Counted from the first letter of the stretch, positions 26,398 to 34,806 are shown. The stretch is 64,000 nt of DNA from Tahibacter aquaticus (GCF_004363655.1 NZ_SNZH01000019.1:86001-150000); one strand, 5' to 3'. Numbers and translations are program-made. Notes: a model not told the origin generated them from the letters alone.

Positions 26398-27495
26398 ATG
26401 AGAATTACCGACATCCGCCTGTCCATGCTGCGCGTGCCGCTGAAGACGCCGTTCAAGACGGCGCTGCGCACCGTGGAGACAGTGGAAGACATTGTCGTCG
26501 CCATCCATACCGACACCGGCCATGTCGGCTATGGCGAGGCACCGGCCACCGCGGTGATCACTGGCGATACACACGGTTCCATCGTCGAGGCGATCCGCAA
26601 GTTCATCTTCCCGCGCCTGATCGGCGCCGAAGTGGCCAACCTCAACCGCATCACCCAGCTGATCCAGGGCGCGCTGGAGAAGAACTTCAGCGCCAAGGCC
26701 GCGGTGGAAATCGCCGTCTACGATCTGTTCGGACAACTGTACAACGCCCCGTTGTACAAGATGCTCGGCGGCGGTGACCCGGTCATCGCCACCGACATCA
26801 CCATCAGCGTGGACTATATCGACAAGATGGTGGCCGATTCCCTGGCCGCGGTAGAACGCGGTTTCGAATCGCTGAAAATCAAGGTAGGCAAGGACATCGG
26901 CGTCGACATCGAGCGCACCAAGGCGATCTACGCCGCGGTCGAAGGCCGCGCCCTGCTGCGCCTGGACGCCAACCAGGGCTGGAGCGCCAAGCAGGCGGTG
27001 TACGCGATACAGGCGCTGGAAGACGCCGGCGTACACCTGGAACTGGTCGAGCAGCCGGTCAAGGCGCAGGACCTGGAAGGCCTCAAATACGTGACCGACC
27101 GCGTACACACGCCGATCATGGCCGATGAAAGCGTGTTCGGCCCGATCGAAGTGATCGAACTGATCAAGATGCGCGCGGCCGACATCATCAATATCAAGCT
27201 GATGAAGACCGGCGGCATTTCCAATGCCATCCGCATCGCCGACATTGCCGCGCTGTACGGCGTCGAGTGCATGATCGGCTGCATGATAGAAACCAGCATC
27301 AGCGTCTCGGCCGCCGTCCATGTCGCCGTGGCCAAGTCGAATGTCATCACCAAGGTCGATCTCGATGGCCCGTCGCTGTGCCTGTTCAATCCGGTCGACG
27401 GCGGCGTGATCTTCAACGACTCGGAAATCTCCGTCACCGATGCGCCCGGCCTGGGCATTCGCGAAATCCGCGGGCTGGAGCCGCTGGCCGATTGA
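26398..27495 (+). CDS. L-Ala-D/L-Glu (dipeptide) epimerase
   Basis: This enolase-superfamily enzyme has 365 residues. The catalytic lysines are in the KxK motif (Lys160 and Lys162, LKIKVGKD) and NIKLMKTGG (Lys267). The metal ligands are Asp190 (LDANQGW), Glu218 (VEQPV) and Asp243 (MADESV). The DxD motif at 321-323 (KVDLDGP), which grips the peptide amino group in dipeptide epimerases, is present. It interconverts L-Ala-D-Glu and L-Ala-L-Glu so that ordinary peptidases can use the product, a step in murein-peptide catabolism. It overlaps the regulator gene by four bases. Confidence 0.94.
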   Translation: MRITDIRLSMLRVPLKTPFKTALRTVETVEDIVVAIHTDTGHVGYGEAPATAVITGDTHGSIVEAIRKFIFPRLIGAEVANLNRITQLIQGALEKNFSAKAAVEIAVYDLFGQLYNAPLYKMLGGGDPVIATDITISVDYIDKMVADSLAAVERGFESLKIKVGKDIGVDIERTKAIYAAVEGRALLRLDANQGWSAKQAVYAIQALEDAGVHLELVEQPVKAQDLEGLKYVTDRVHTPIMADESVFGPIEVIELIKMRAADIINIKLMKTGGISNAIRIADIAALYGVECMIGCMIETSISVSAAVHVAVAKSNVITKVDLDGPSLCLFNPVDGGVIFNDSEISVTDAPGLGIREIRGLEPLAD

Positions 27496-28349
27496 ACGCC
27501 CTGTCGCCGCTGGTCCGCATCCGCGCCGAACGCGACCAGATGTCGGCGATCGAGCGCCGCATCGCCGACTTCCTGCTCGACAATGCTCACCTGCTGCGCG
27601 ACTACTCCTCGCAGCAGCTGGCCAATGCCTTGAAGATCAGCCAGTCCAGCGTGGTGAAATTCAGCCAGAAGCTGGGGTTCAAGGGCTATCCCGACCTGAA
27701 GTTCTCGATCGGCGAATCGGTCGCCCATCACCGCGCGATCGAAAACGCCGGCCAGGCCGAAGGCCTGCTCGCCCATCCCTATGCCGCGCTGGCCGACAGC
27801 CTGTGGCGGCGCAAGATGGATGCGGAAAAGGAAACGCGGCTGATCAACGCACCGGCGCAGCTCGAAGCCATTGCCGCCATGATCGCCGCCGCGCCGAAAC
27901 TGGTTGTCAGCGGCCTGGGCGAAGACGGTATCCAGGCCCAGTCGTTCGCCCTGCGCCTGTCGCTGCTGGGCCTGCACTGCGTGCATCACGGCGATCCGGT
28001 ACTGCTGTCGACGGCGCTGGCCGGCGCCTGCCATAACGACGTGATGCTGGTGTTTTCCGAACACGGCAAGCAGCCCGCGCTGGCCCAGGTCAGCCGCGAT
28101 TTGCGCGCGCGCGGCGGCAAGGTCGTATCGATCACACGGCATACCGCCAACGTGCTGCGCGCGCATGCCGACCAGAGCCTGCTGGTATCGGCCCACGACG
28201 AACGCGCCGAAATCGAACCGCTGCTGTACCGCGCGGCGCTGCAGCACCTGCTCGATGTTCTGTTTCTTGCCTTGTGCGAACGCCACGGCGAACGCCTGGT
28301 GCACCTGCAGGCCAATGTGGAACGCCTGCGCCAGCTGCTCGACCCCTGA
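27492..28349 (+). CDS. MurR/RpiR-family transcriptional regulator
   Basis: This 285-residue protein has an N-terminal RpiR helix-turn-helix domain (about residues 1-77: YSSQQLANALKISQSSVVKFSQKLGFKGYPDLK) and a C-terminal SIS sugar-phosphate-binding domain (about 110-250). I start at TTG 27492, which overlaps the epimerase stop (TTGA) and gives NALSPLVRIRAERDQMSAIERRIADFLL, the expected family N-terminus. MurR in E. coli senses N-acetylmuramate 6-phosphate. It may control the divergent promoter region at 23447-23491; this is inference. Confidence 0.92.
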   Translation: MNALSPLVRIRAERDQMSAIERRIADFLLDNAHLLRDYSSQQLANALKISQSSVVKFSQKLGFKGYPDLKFSIGESVAHHRAIENAGQAEGLLAHPYAALADSLWRRKMDAEKETRLINAPAQLEAIAAMIAAAPKLVVSGLGEDGIQAQSFALRLSLLGLHCVHHGDPVLLSTALAGACHNDVMLVFSEHGKQPALAQVSRDLRARGGKVVSITRHTANVLRAHADQSLLVSAHDERAEIEPLLYRAALQHLLDVLFLALCERHGERLVHLQANVERLRQLLDP

Positions 28350-28362
28350 CCGAGGACTGCCC

Positions 28363-29169
28363 ATGCCCGCCCTGCTGCCACGCCGTTGCGGCACTGCAAT
28401 TGCCCGCCTGGCCGGCGTTGTCGCCACAATTGCCTTGACGAGTACCTGCGTTGGCGCGAACACAACGACCGAGGCCGACGCCTGGCGCGATGCGCGCCAG
28501 CTGGTGCTGGTCGTGACGCCCGACTGGAATGCCGACCGGGGCGAACTGCGCCGCTTCGTCCGCGACAACGGCAAAAGCACCTGGAAGAGAACCGGCGACA
28601 GCGTGCCGGTGACCATAGGCCGCGCCGGCTCCGCCTGGGGCCTGGGCCTGCATGGCACCCACGCAGGGCCGCAGAAACAGGAAGGCGATGGCCGCAGTCC
28701 GGCCGGCGCGTTTCATCTGGGCGAAGCCTTCGGCTATGCCGACAGCCTGCGCACCGCGATGCCGTATACGCCCATGCAGGCCAGCCACTATTGCATCGAC
28801 GTGGCGGCATCGCCGCTGTACAACCAGATCGTCGATACCCGCGTCGTCGGCGAAGCCGCCATTGCCGGCAGCACCGAGCCTATGCGCCGCGACATCCATG
28901 TGGACGGCGACGTTCGCTACAAAGCCGGCTTTGTCATTCTGCACAATGCACAGCACGTTGCCGGCGGCGGCAGTTGCATCTTCGCGCACCTGTGGCGCAG
29001 TCCAGGCGAGCCGACCTCGGGCTGTACCGCGATGGACGAGGCGCAGATGCAGGCCGTGCTGGCCTGGCTCGATCCGGCGCGCAAGCCGCTGTTCGTGCTG
29101 TTGCCGCGGGCCGAATACCAGCACCTGAAAACAGACTGGGCGCTGCCTGCATGGGACAGGCAGCAATGA
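28363..29169 (+). CDS. YkuD-type L,D-transpeptidase family protein
   Basis: The protein is 268 residues and has a signal peptide (about 1-32). The YkuD catalytic signature is present: His209 (IFAHLW) followed by TSGCTAM with Cys221. The family joins stem peptides with 3-3 links or attaches Braun lipoprotein, and some members only cleave. Its position among catabolic genes, thirteen bases after the regulator, hints at trimming of tetrapeptides. This is the job done elsewhere by LdcA, which is not seen here. The actual activity cannot be told from sequence. Confidence 0.88.
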   Translation: MPALLPRRCGTAIARLAGVVATIALTSTCVGANTTTEADAWRDARQLVLVVTPDWNADRGELRRFVRDNGKSTWKRTGDSVPVTIGRAGSAWGLGLHGTHAGPQKQEGDGRSPAGAFHLGEAFGYADSLRTAMPYTPMQASHYCIDVAASPLYNQIVDTRVVGEAAIAGSTEPMRRDIHVDGDVRYKAGFVILHNAQHVAGGGSCIFAHLWRSPGEPTSGCTAMDEAQMQAVLAWLDPARKPLFVLLPRAEYQHLKTDWALPAWDRQQ

Positions 29170-29196
29170 GCGCTTGCACCGGCATGCTTCACGTAC

Positions 29197-29302
29197 GGTG
29201 CGATGAACGCAGCGAATTGCACCGCAAAGCCCTTCCGCCACACCGCCAGGTTTCGCCAGGATATGACACCTCGACGGTGCAATTCGCTGCGCTCATTGCA
29301 TC
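29197..29302. repeat. Pair of inverted REP-like units
   Basis: Two 27-base units at 29197-29223 and 29276-29302 are near-exact inverted copies. Each is itself a hairpin of the GGTGCAAT/ATTGCACC type. They sit in the gap between the transpeptidase and symporter genes and belong to the same family as 10184-10349. Confidence 0.75.
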
Positions 29303-29331
29303 CTGCGAAACGCGGCTCAAGGAACGCTTCA

Positions 29332-30576
29332 ATGACTAGCGCAATGCGCGTGCTGCTTGCCCTGCTGCTCGGAACCGCACTGGGACTGATCCTCGCCCAC
29401 TACGCGCCGCCAGCGGCAGCAACGCTGTCGAACGTGCTGCAGCCGCTGGGACGGCTCTGGCTGAATGCCTTGCAGATGACCATAGTGCCGCTGGTGGTGT
29501 CGCTGCTGATCGTGGGGGTGAACCTCACCCGCGACGCAGCAGCCTCGGGCCGCGTGGCACGGCGCGCCGTACTGTGCATCGTCGCCTTGCTGTTCTTCGG
29601 CGCTATTTTCGCCGCAGTGTTTGCGCCGGCATTCCTCGCCCTGCTGCCGCGCGACGCCGCGCTGGTCGAAACGCTGCGCGCAGCCACGGGCACGCCGGTC
29701 GCCGCAGCGGCCCCGGCCAGCCTGGCCGACTGGTTCGCCGGCATCGTTCCGACCAATGCGATTGCCGCCGCGGCGCAGGGCGCCATCGTGCCGCTGGTCG
29801 TGTTCACCCTGCTGTTCGCCTTCGCGCTGACGCGCATCGAGAACCTGCGGCGCCAGCGCCTGATCGAATGCTTCCAGGCCATCGCCGACACCATGACCGT
29901 CATCGTCGGCTGGGTGCTGTGGGCTGCACCGCTGGGCGTGTTCGCGCTGATCCTGCCGGTCAGCGCCAAGGCCGGCAGCGGCATGCTGCAGGTGCTGGGC
30001 TGGTACATCGCGCTGCAATGCACGCTGTATGCATCGATTGCGCTGCTGATGTACGCCGTCGCCGTGCTGTTCGGGCGCGAATCGCTGGGCCGCTTCGCCA
30101 CGGCCGTCGCGCCGGCGCAGGCCGTGGCAGCGAGCACGCAGTCGTCGCTGGCCTCGCTGCCTGCCATGCTGCAAAGCGCGCAGCGGCTGGGCTATTCCGC
30201 ACCGGTCAGTGCGCTGGTATTGCCGCTGGCAGTGTCGCTGTTCCGCATCGCCAGCCCGGTGCAATACATCGGTGTCAGTGCATTCATCGCCTGGGCCTAC
30301 GGCATTGACATCCCCACCCTGCAATGGGGCTTCGCCGTACTGCTGGCGGTGGCGATCAGCGTCGGTTCCGCCGGCCTGCCCGGCCAGGCCACCTTCATGG
30401 GCACCAACCTGCCGGTAGTGCAGTCGCTGGGGCTGCCGATCGAGCCCATGGGTTTGCTGCTCGCGGTGGAACTGGTGCCGGATATTTTCGCCACAGTCGG
30501 TAACGTCACGGCAGACCTGGCGGCGACGAGTGTGGTGGCGCGCGGGGAGGATCCTGCAGCGGAACCGTCGGCGTGA
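29332..30576 (+). CDS. Dicarboxylate/amino acid:cation symporter (DAACS)
   Basis: This 414-residue inner-membrane transporter follows the GltP/DctA layout with eight membrane spans and two re-entrant loops. Conserved pieces are LNALQMTIVPLVVSLLIVGV near residue 45, the serine-rich STQSSLASLPAML near 270, and GSAGLPGQATFMGTNLPVV near 345. It would carry glutamate or a dicarboxylate with protons or sodium. The start has AAGGAA eight bases upstream. In context it could recover glutamate released by peptide hydrolysis. Confidence 0.92.
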   Translation: MTSAMRVLLALLLGTALGLILAHYAPPAAATLSNVLQPLGRLWLNALQMTIVPLVVSLLIVGVNLTRDAAASGRVARRAVLCIVALLFFGAIFAAVFAPAFLALLPRDAALVETLRAATGTPVAAAAPASLADWFAGIVPTNAIAAAAQGAIVPLVVFTLLFAFALTRIENLRRQRLIECFQAIADTMTVIVGWVLWAAPLGVFALILPVSAKAGSGMLQVLGWYIALQCTLYASIALLMYAVAVLFGRESLGRFATAVAPAQAVAASTQSSLASLPAMLQSAQRLGYSAPVSALVLPLAVSLFRIASPVQYIGVSAFIAWAYGIDIPTLQWGFAVLLAVAISVGSAGLPGQATFMGTNLPVVQSLGLPIEPMGLLLAVELVPDIFATVGNVTADLAATSVVARGEDPAAEPSA

Positions 30577-30921
30577 GCCACGGGGCAGCTGGTCGGATTC
30601 GGCAAAAACCATCCCCACCCAGCCCCCGGCCCGTCGGGCATTCGGAGGCGACAGAGCCTGTCGGCTCTGAGCGTCGCCTCCTCACCCCATGAAAAGCTTG
30701 AGGGTGAGGGCCAATGCGCAGCGGACTTCGCGTCACCGGCTCCCTGGCACAAATTACAAAAGCGAAATATTTAAAAAATTGCAAGGTAGCTCCCTCTCCC
30801 CCGACAGCTGTCGGGGGAGAGGGCTGGGGTGAGGGAGCAGGCCTTGCAGGCTGGCATATCACGCCGTTTTCGCGAACAGATCGTCCACCCGGCAATCCGG
30901 CAACGTGACCGACAATCCGCC
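30577..30921. other. Gene-free stretch with palindromes
   Basis: It holds a CCCCACCC-type repeat (around 30610), a hairpin of GGAGGCGAC-AGAGCC and its complement with a four-base bulge (30644-30682), and the perfect 32-base palindrome at 30792-30823. It lies between convergent genes. No gene is apparent. Confidence 0.6.
30792..30823. repeat. Perfect 32-base palindrome
   Basis: CCCTCTCCCCCGACAG is followed directly by its exact complement with no loop. It shares the CCTCTCCCC start with the palindrome at 16941-16976. It probably forms a strong hairpin in RNA or a cruciform, and might help end transcription of the convergent genes. Confidence 0.75.
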
Positions 30922-31947
30922 CTACTCGCCCTCCCCCGCCAACAGCTTCAACGCCTCATCCCGCTCCCGCGTGAAACTGGTGCGCCAGGCATCCGCCGGC
31001 ACGGCGGGGTATTTGTGCGCACCGAACGCCACCCACGCATCGCGGTATTTGATCCAGGCGCGTTCGGCCGCGCGGATACCGTCGGGCGTGACCGTGCCGA
31101 GATTGCTGAAACTTTCGCCCTCGATCGGCTTGGCCGCCTTCATCGCCTTGGCGTAGCTGGCATTCAGCGACTTGTCCGCCGAGGCCAGCTCCTGCGCGCC
31201 GCCCCGCGGCAGCTTGCCCTGCTCGAAGGCCTGCAGGCTTTCCACCAGCTTGCTTTCCAGTTCTTCCCGCGCACCTACGGCCAGGGCGCCGCGGGCCGTG
31301 CCGCTCATGTCCACTTCGCCGTCGACCACAGCATCGAAATAGCTGTCGGCCGCGGCGCGCAGCCGGGCGAAGGCGGCGCGGTCGGCATCGCTCCAGCCCT
31401 TGCTCAAGGCCGCCACGCGCTGGTCGCGGTCGACCTTGGCCGACTGCGCGCCGCGGTCGGCGCAGAAGCCCATCATGTAGCCGCTGGTGATGTCGTCGCA
31501 CAGATCCAGCGGCTGCGGACTGGCTTCCTTGGCCATCGCGTCCAGGTGCTGCAGCCGTCCGTCCAGCTCGGCCGGTGCGCCCTGCACTTCGCAGGCGAAC
31601 TTCTTTGCCAATTCCACATTGCGCTTCACGCCGTAGCCGTTGGCGTAGATCATCATCAGCACGGCCGAGCCGCCAAACATGACCTCGTTGCCCTTGCCGC
31701 GCTCGATATAGGCGCACAGGCGCGCTTCTTTGTAGTCGGGCTTGTCGCCGTCGGCGTAGTAGAGGTTTTCCGAATCGCAGGCGGACAGGCGCGTGCGCGT
31801 GGCCGCATCGGGTTCGTCGCCCGGCGGAATCGCCGCCGTGGACAAGGCTTCGCAGGCAGGATTGTCGAACGCATCCTGCGCCGGTGCAGTTGCAGTGACA
31901 GCCATCAGGGCCGTGGCCAGGGCCAGCAGCGGCAGTGCTCGCAGCAT
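30922..31947 (-). CDS. Exported DUF1311 (LprI-like) protein
   Basis: This 341-residue protein has a signal peptide (RALPLLALATALMAVTATAPA). The C-terminal part fits DUF1311: ASADKSLNASYAKAMKAA and GIRAAERAWIKYRDAWVAFGAHKYP. The family includes LprI, a lysozyme inhibitor. The central part has four cysteines and an NGYGVKRNVELAKKFACE segment that resembles a Sel1-like repeat. The ATG at 31947 gives a clean signal; the start at 31992 would add a hydrophilic stretch. It is divergent from the amidohydrolase with about 120 bases between. Confidence 0.82.
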   Translation of the reverse strand: MLRALPLLALATALMAVTATAPAQDAFDNPACEALSTAAIPPGDEPDAATRTRLSACDSENLYYADGDKPDYKEARLCAYIERGKGNEVMFGGSAVLMMIYANGYGVKRNVELAKKFACEVQGAPAELDGRLQHLDAMAKEASPQPLDLCDDITSGYMMGFCADRGAQSAKVDRDQRVAALSKGWSDADRAAFARLRAAADSYFDAVVDGEVDMSGTARGALAVGAREELESKLVESLQAFEQGKLPRGGAQELASADKSLNASYAKAMKAAKPIEGESFSNLGTVTPDGIRAAERAWIKYRDAWVAFGAHKYPAVPADAWRTSFTRERDEALKLLAGEGE

Positions 31948-32067
31948 GAGATTGAGGTCCGTTGTCAGGGCAGCCGAGTTTAGCCAGAACACCGCCCGGT
32001 CGAACGGTCAGGAAAACCGCCGCCGCGCTCGGCTATGCTGGGCGCTACTCACCTGCCGTGGCCTGCC

Positions 32068-33417
32068 ATGCGTATCCCTGTCGTCGCGCTGTCCTGTCTG
32101 CTCGTCCTGGCTCCCGCCGCACTGGCCCAGTCCCCGGCACGGGACAATGCCGCAGACTGGCTGATCGTACAGGCCGGACAGCTGCTCGACCGGCCGGGCC
32201 AGGCGCCGCGCAACAACGCCACGCTGCTGATTCGCCAGGGCCGTATCAGTGCCGTGCGCGACGGCCTGCTCGATGCCAGCGCCTTCAGCGAAGCACCACC
32301 GGCTACGCGGGTGATCGATCTGCGCAACCGCTTCGTGCTGCCCGGGCTGATCGACAGCCATGTCCACCTGACCTCGGACAAGGCCGGCATCGAAGCCCAG
32401 CTCGACGCGGTGACGCGCAGCACCGCCGCCGCGGCCTACGAGGCGGCGGTGAATGCCCGCAAGACCCTCGCCGCCGGCTTCACCACGGTGCGCAATCTCG
32501 GCGACCGCGAAGGTGTCACCCTGGCCCTGCGCGATGCCGTTGCCGCGGGCAAGCTGCCCGGCCCGCGCATCGTCGATGCGGGCCGCGCCATTTCCACCAG
32601 CGCCGGACACATGGACGGCACCCTGGGCTATCGCGAGGAACTGCACGAAGTCATCCGCCGCGACGGCAATACCTGCAACGGTGCGGACGACTGCCGCCGC
32701 GCCGTGCGCGATCAGGTGGCGCGCGGCGCCGATGTGATCAAGATGGCCACCACAGGCGGCGTCAACAGCCGCATCGGTGCCGGCCTGGGCCAGCAGATGT
32801 TCGAGGACGAGGCACGCGCCATCGTCGATACCGCGCATCTCTACGGAAAGAAAGTCGCCGTGCACGCACACGGCGCCGATGGCATCGTGCTGGCCCTGCG
32901 CGCCGGCGCCGACTCCATCGAACATGGCACCTTGCTCGACACCACCACCCTGGCTGCCTGGAAAAACAGCAAGGCCTACTACGTGCCGACCCTGTCCACC
33001 GTCAACGGCTACAAGGAACGCCTCGCCGCCAACCCCGATGCCTATCGCGGCGACGTACGCGCCAAGATCGAATGGCGCATCGGCATCACCGGCAAGTCGC
33101 TGCGCCAGGCCGTGCCCGCCGGCATTCCCATCGCCTTCGGCACCGATGCCGGCGTCAGCCTGCACGGACGCAATGCCGACGAGTTCGAGCTACTGGTGGA
33201 ATACGGCCTCACGCCCGTGCAGGCGATTCGCGCCGCGACGGTCAACGCCGCCGACCTGCTCGGCCTGTCCGCCGAAATCGGCAGTCTTGAGCCGGGCAAG
33301 CGCGCCGATCTCATCGCCGTGCAAGGCGACCCGCTGCAGGACGTGCGCCGGCTCAAGCAGGTGGACTGGGTGATCAAGGACGGCCGCGTGGAAAAAGCGC
33401 CGTCGCGCCTGGAATAG
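32068..33417 (+). CDS. Exported amidohydrolase (imidazolonepropionase/prolidase-like)
   Basis: This 449-residue protein has a signal peptide (RIPVVALSCLLVLAPAALA). The TIM-barrel metal ligands are His98 and His100 (DSHVHL), a candidate carboxylated lysine in VIKMATTGG, two histidines in HAHGADG and IEHGT, and Asp360 (GTDAGVS). Related exported enzymes cleave Xaa-Pro or arginine/lysine carboxypeptide substrates. The substrate here is open, but a peptide is plausible given the neighbours. The ATG at 32035 would place twelve extra residues ahead of the signal, so 32068 is preferred. Confidence 0.88.
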   Translation: MRIPVVALSCLLVLAPAALAQSPARDNAADWLIVQAGQLLDRPGQAPRNNATLLIRQGRISAVRDGLLDASAFSEAPPATRVIDLRNRFVLPGLIDSHVHLTSDKAGIEAQLDAVTRSTAAAAYEAAVNARKTLAAGFTTVRNLGDREGVTLALRDAVAAGKLPGPRIVDAGRAISTSAGHMDGTLGYREELHEVIRRDGNTCNGADDCRRAVRDQVARGADVIKMATTGGVNSRIGAGLGQQMFEDEARAIVDTAHLYGKKVAVHAHGADGIVLALRAGADSIEHGTLLDTTTLAAWKNSKAYYVPTLSTVNGYKERLAANPDAYRGDVRAKIEWRIGITGKSLRQAVPAGIPIAFGTDAGVSLHGRNADEFELLVEYGLTPVQAIRAATVNAADLLGLSAEIGSLEPGKRADLIAVQGDPLQDVRRLKQVDWVIKDGRVEKAPSRLE

Positions 33418-34336
33418 GCCGTATACGCTCGCTTTCAAGGCGCTGCTGCTGATCGTGCTGCCTGTGCGCTGGCGGCACTGAGCTGACTTGCGCTGCACCG
33501 CAACGGCGCGCCATCGGCCAGTTGGACGCAAGGCGCAGCGAGCGCGACCGCGCTGCCCCGCTGTCGCGCCTGGCTCTTGGCCGGCGCTATCGCCGCCGTG
33601 CTGCTCGCGGTCAATGCCATGGTGCTGCACAACGAATACCTGATCCGCACCGGCCAGCCCCTGTTCGTGCCGCTGCAGGCGCAACTGTCGCCCTTGCCGG
33701 CGCAGCAGATCAGCTGCCGCTCGATCTTCTCGGCAGCATCCAACGCACTAGCGGCCTGCCACCGAGCAGGGCTCTGGTGGTGCAGCTGAACGACGACAAC
33801 ATTGCACAACCCTTGCGCTACTTCAGCCTGACCGAATGGCTGGCTGACGGCGAAACCCTGCTGCCGCTGACACGCGGAGGCCAGCGGCATATCTTGGTGA
33901 ACGAAAGCCGGCGCATCCGCCCCGGCAAGGCACAGCACTGGAGCAAGGCGCGTTTCGGCGAATTCCACCGCTTGCGCGGCGGCGACCTGATGCTGGTCGG
34001 CCTGGCAGACGAAAACCGCCAGCCGATACGCCCGGACCGAGTGCGGCAATTGTTAATTTTCTACAATTTCTGCCGCTTTCCGGGAAGACAGACCATTGCA
34101 CAACCCGTGCCGGCCGCCGCGGCGACGGACCGCCGAAGATACTCGAAACGGCGTTTTCCTGCGGTTGCAGCGCAACACGCCGCGTGAACACTGCATCAAT
34201 ACGCGGTCATATGCGGTCGAATGCGTAAAAACCCCTTATTTCGCAGGCTCCTGATGCAGTAAAGTGTCGCCGCCGAGAACAGGCCGCTCGCCGATGACCG
34301 CGCGGGCGAATAATCCGTCACCGAGAACCAAAGCCC
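33418..34336. other. Degraded region between amidohydrolase and HU genes
   Basis: The 919 bases hold one recognisable decayed gene (see the pseudogene entry) and an apparent remnant ahead of it: the frame starting near 33422 reads YTLAFKALLLIVLPVRWRH, then a stop. This recalls the end of a DUF4401-type membrane protein. From about 34040 to 34336 nothing is recognisable except an A+T-rich patch at 34049-34070. Confidence 0.55.
33577..34036 (+). pseudogene. Decayed GDYXXLXY-domain protein
   Basis: Two frames together resemble one GDYXXLXY protein. The first (33577 to about 33690) supplies an N-terminal membrane span and LHNEYLIRTGQPLFVPLQ. The second, shifted by -1 (from about 33770), supplies VVQLNDDNIAQPLRYF and then HILVNESRRIRPGKAQHW...ARFGEFHRLRGGDLMLVGLADENRQPI. 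The defining GDYxxL motif itself is missing, and the frame runs on past the usual end. These proteins normally sit behind a DUF4401 gene, whose remnant may be just upstream. Confidence 0.6.
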
Positions 34337-34735
34337 ATGGCCAAGAAAGCAGCAACCGCGAAAGCAGCACCCGCTGGCAAGACCAAGAGCGCCGCCAAGT
34401 CCGCCGCGCCCGCCGCACCGAAGCCGATCAAGGACACCTTCACCAAGTCCGAGCTCGCCAAGTACCTTGCCGAACAGACCGGCGTGGAACCGAAGTCGGT
34501 GAAAGCCATCCTCGGCGCCCTGGAAGCCACCATGCTGGGCTCCATCCACAAGAAGGGCGCCGGCAGCTTCACCCTGCCGGGTCTGCTCAAGGTCACGGCG
34601 CAGACCGTGGCAGCAAAGAAGAAGCGCTTCGGCAAAGACCCGTTCAGCGGCGTGGAGCGCTGGTTCCCGGCCAAGCCGGCAACCGTGCGCATCAAGGCCC
34701 GCGCCCTGAAGAAGCTGAAAGACGCCGCACTCTGA
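34337..34735 (+). CDS. HU-family DNA-binding protein with Ala/Lys-rich N-terminal tail
   Basis: The protein is 132 residues. The first about 30 are low-complexity Ala, Lys and Pro (KKAATAKAAPAGKTKSAAKS), resembling a histone-H1-like tail. The HU/IHF fold follows from TFTKSELAKYLAEQTGV to the end, with the DNA-contact arm around GAGSFTLPGLLKV and GVERWFPAKPATVRIKA. It would bind and compact DNA without much sequence preference. The coding region is followed by two tandem hairpins. No partner gene is adjacent. Confidence 0.9.
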   Translation: MAKKAATAKAAPAGKTKSAAKSAAPAAPKPIKDTFTKSELAKYLAEQTGVEPKSVKAILGALEATMLGSIHKKGAGSFTLPGLLKVTAQTVAAKKKRFGKDPFSGVERWFPAKPATVRIKARALKKLKDAAL

Positions 34736-34740
34736 GTCTG

Positions 34741-34806
34741 CGGAGGCGCAATGCCTCCGAGCTGGCAGACCTACACAACCGGGCGCTCTGCGCCCGGTTG
34801 TCGTTT
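34741..34806 (+). terminator. Tandem terminator hairpins behind the HU gene
   Basis: A 7-bp hairpin (34741-34759, CGGAGGC and GCCTCCG) is followed by a perfect 12-bp stem with a three-base loop (34775-34801, ACAACCGGGCGC and its complement), then CGTTTC. The second is a strong stem with a weak T-tract. Confidence 0.75.
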
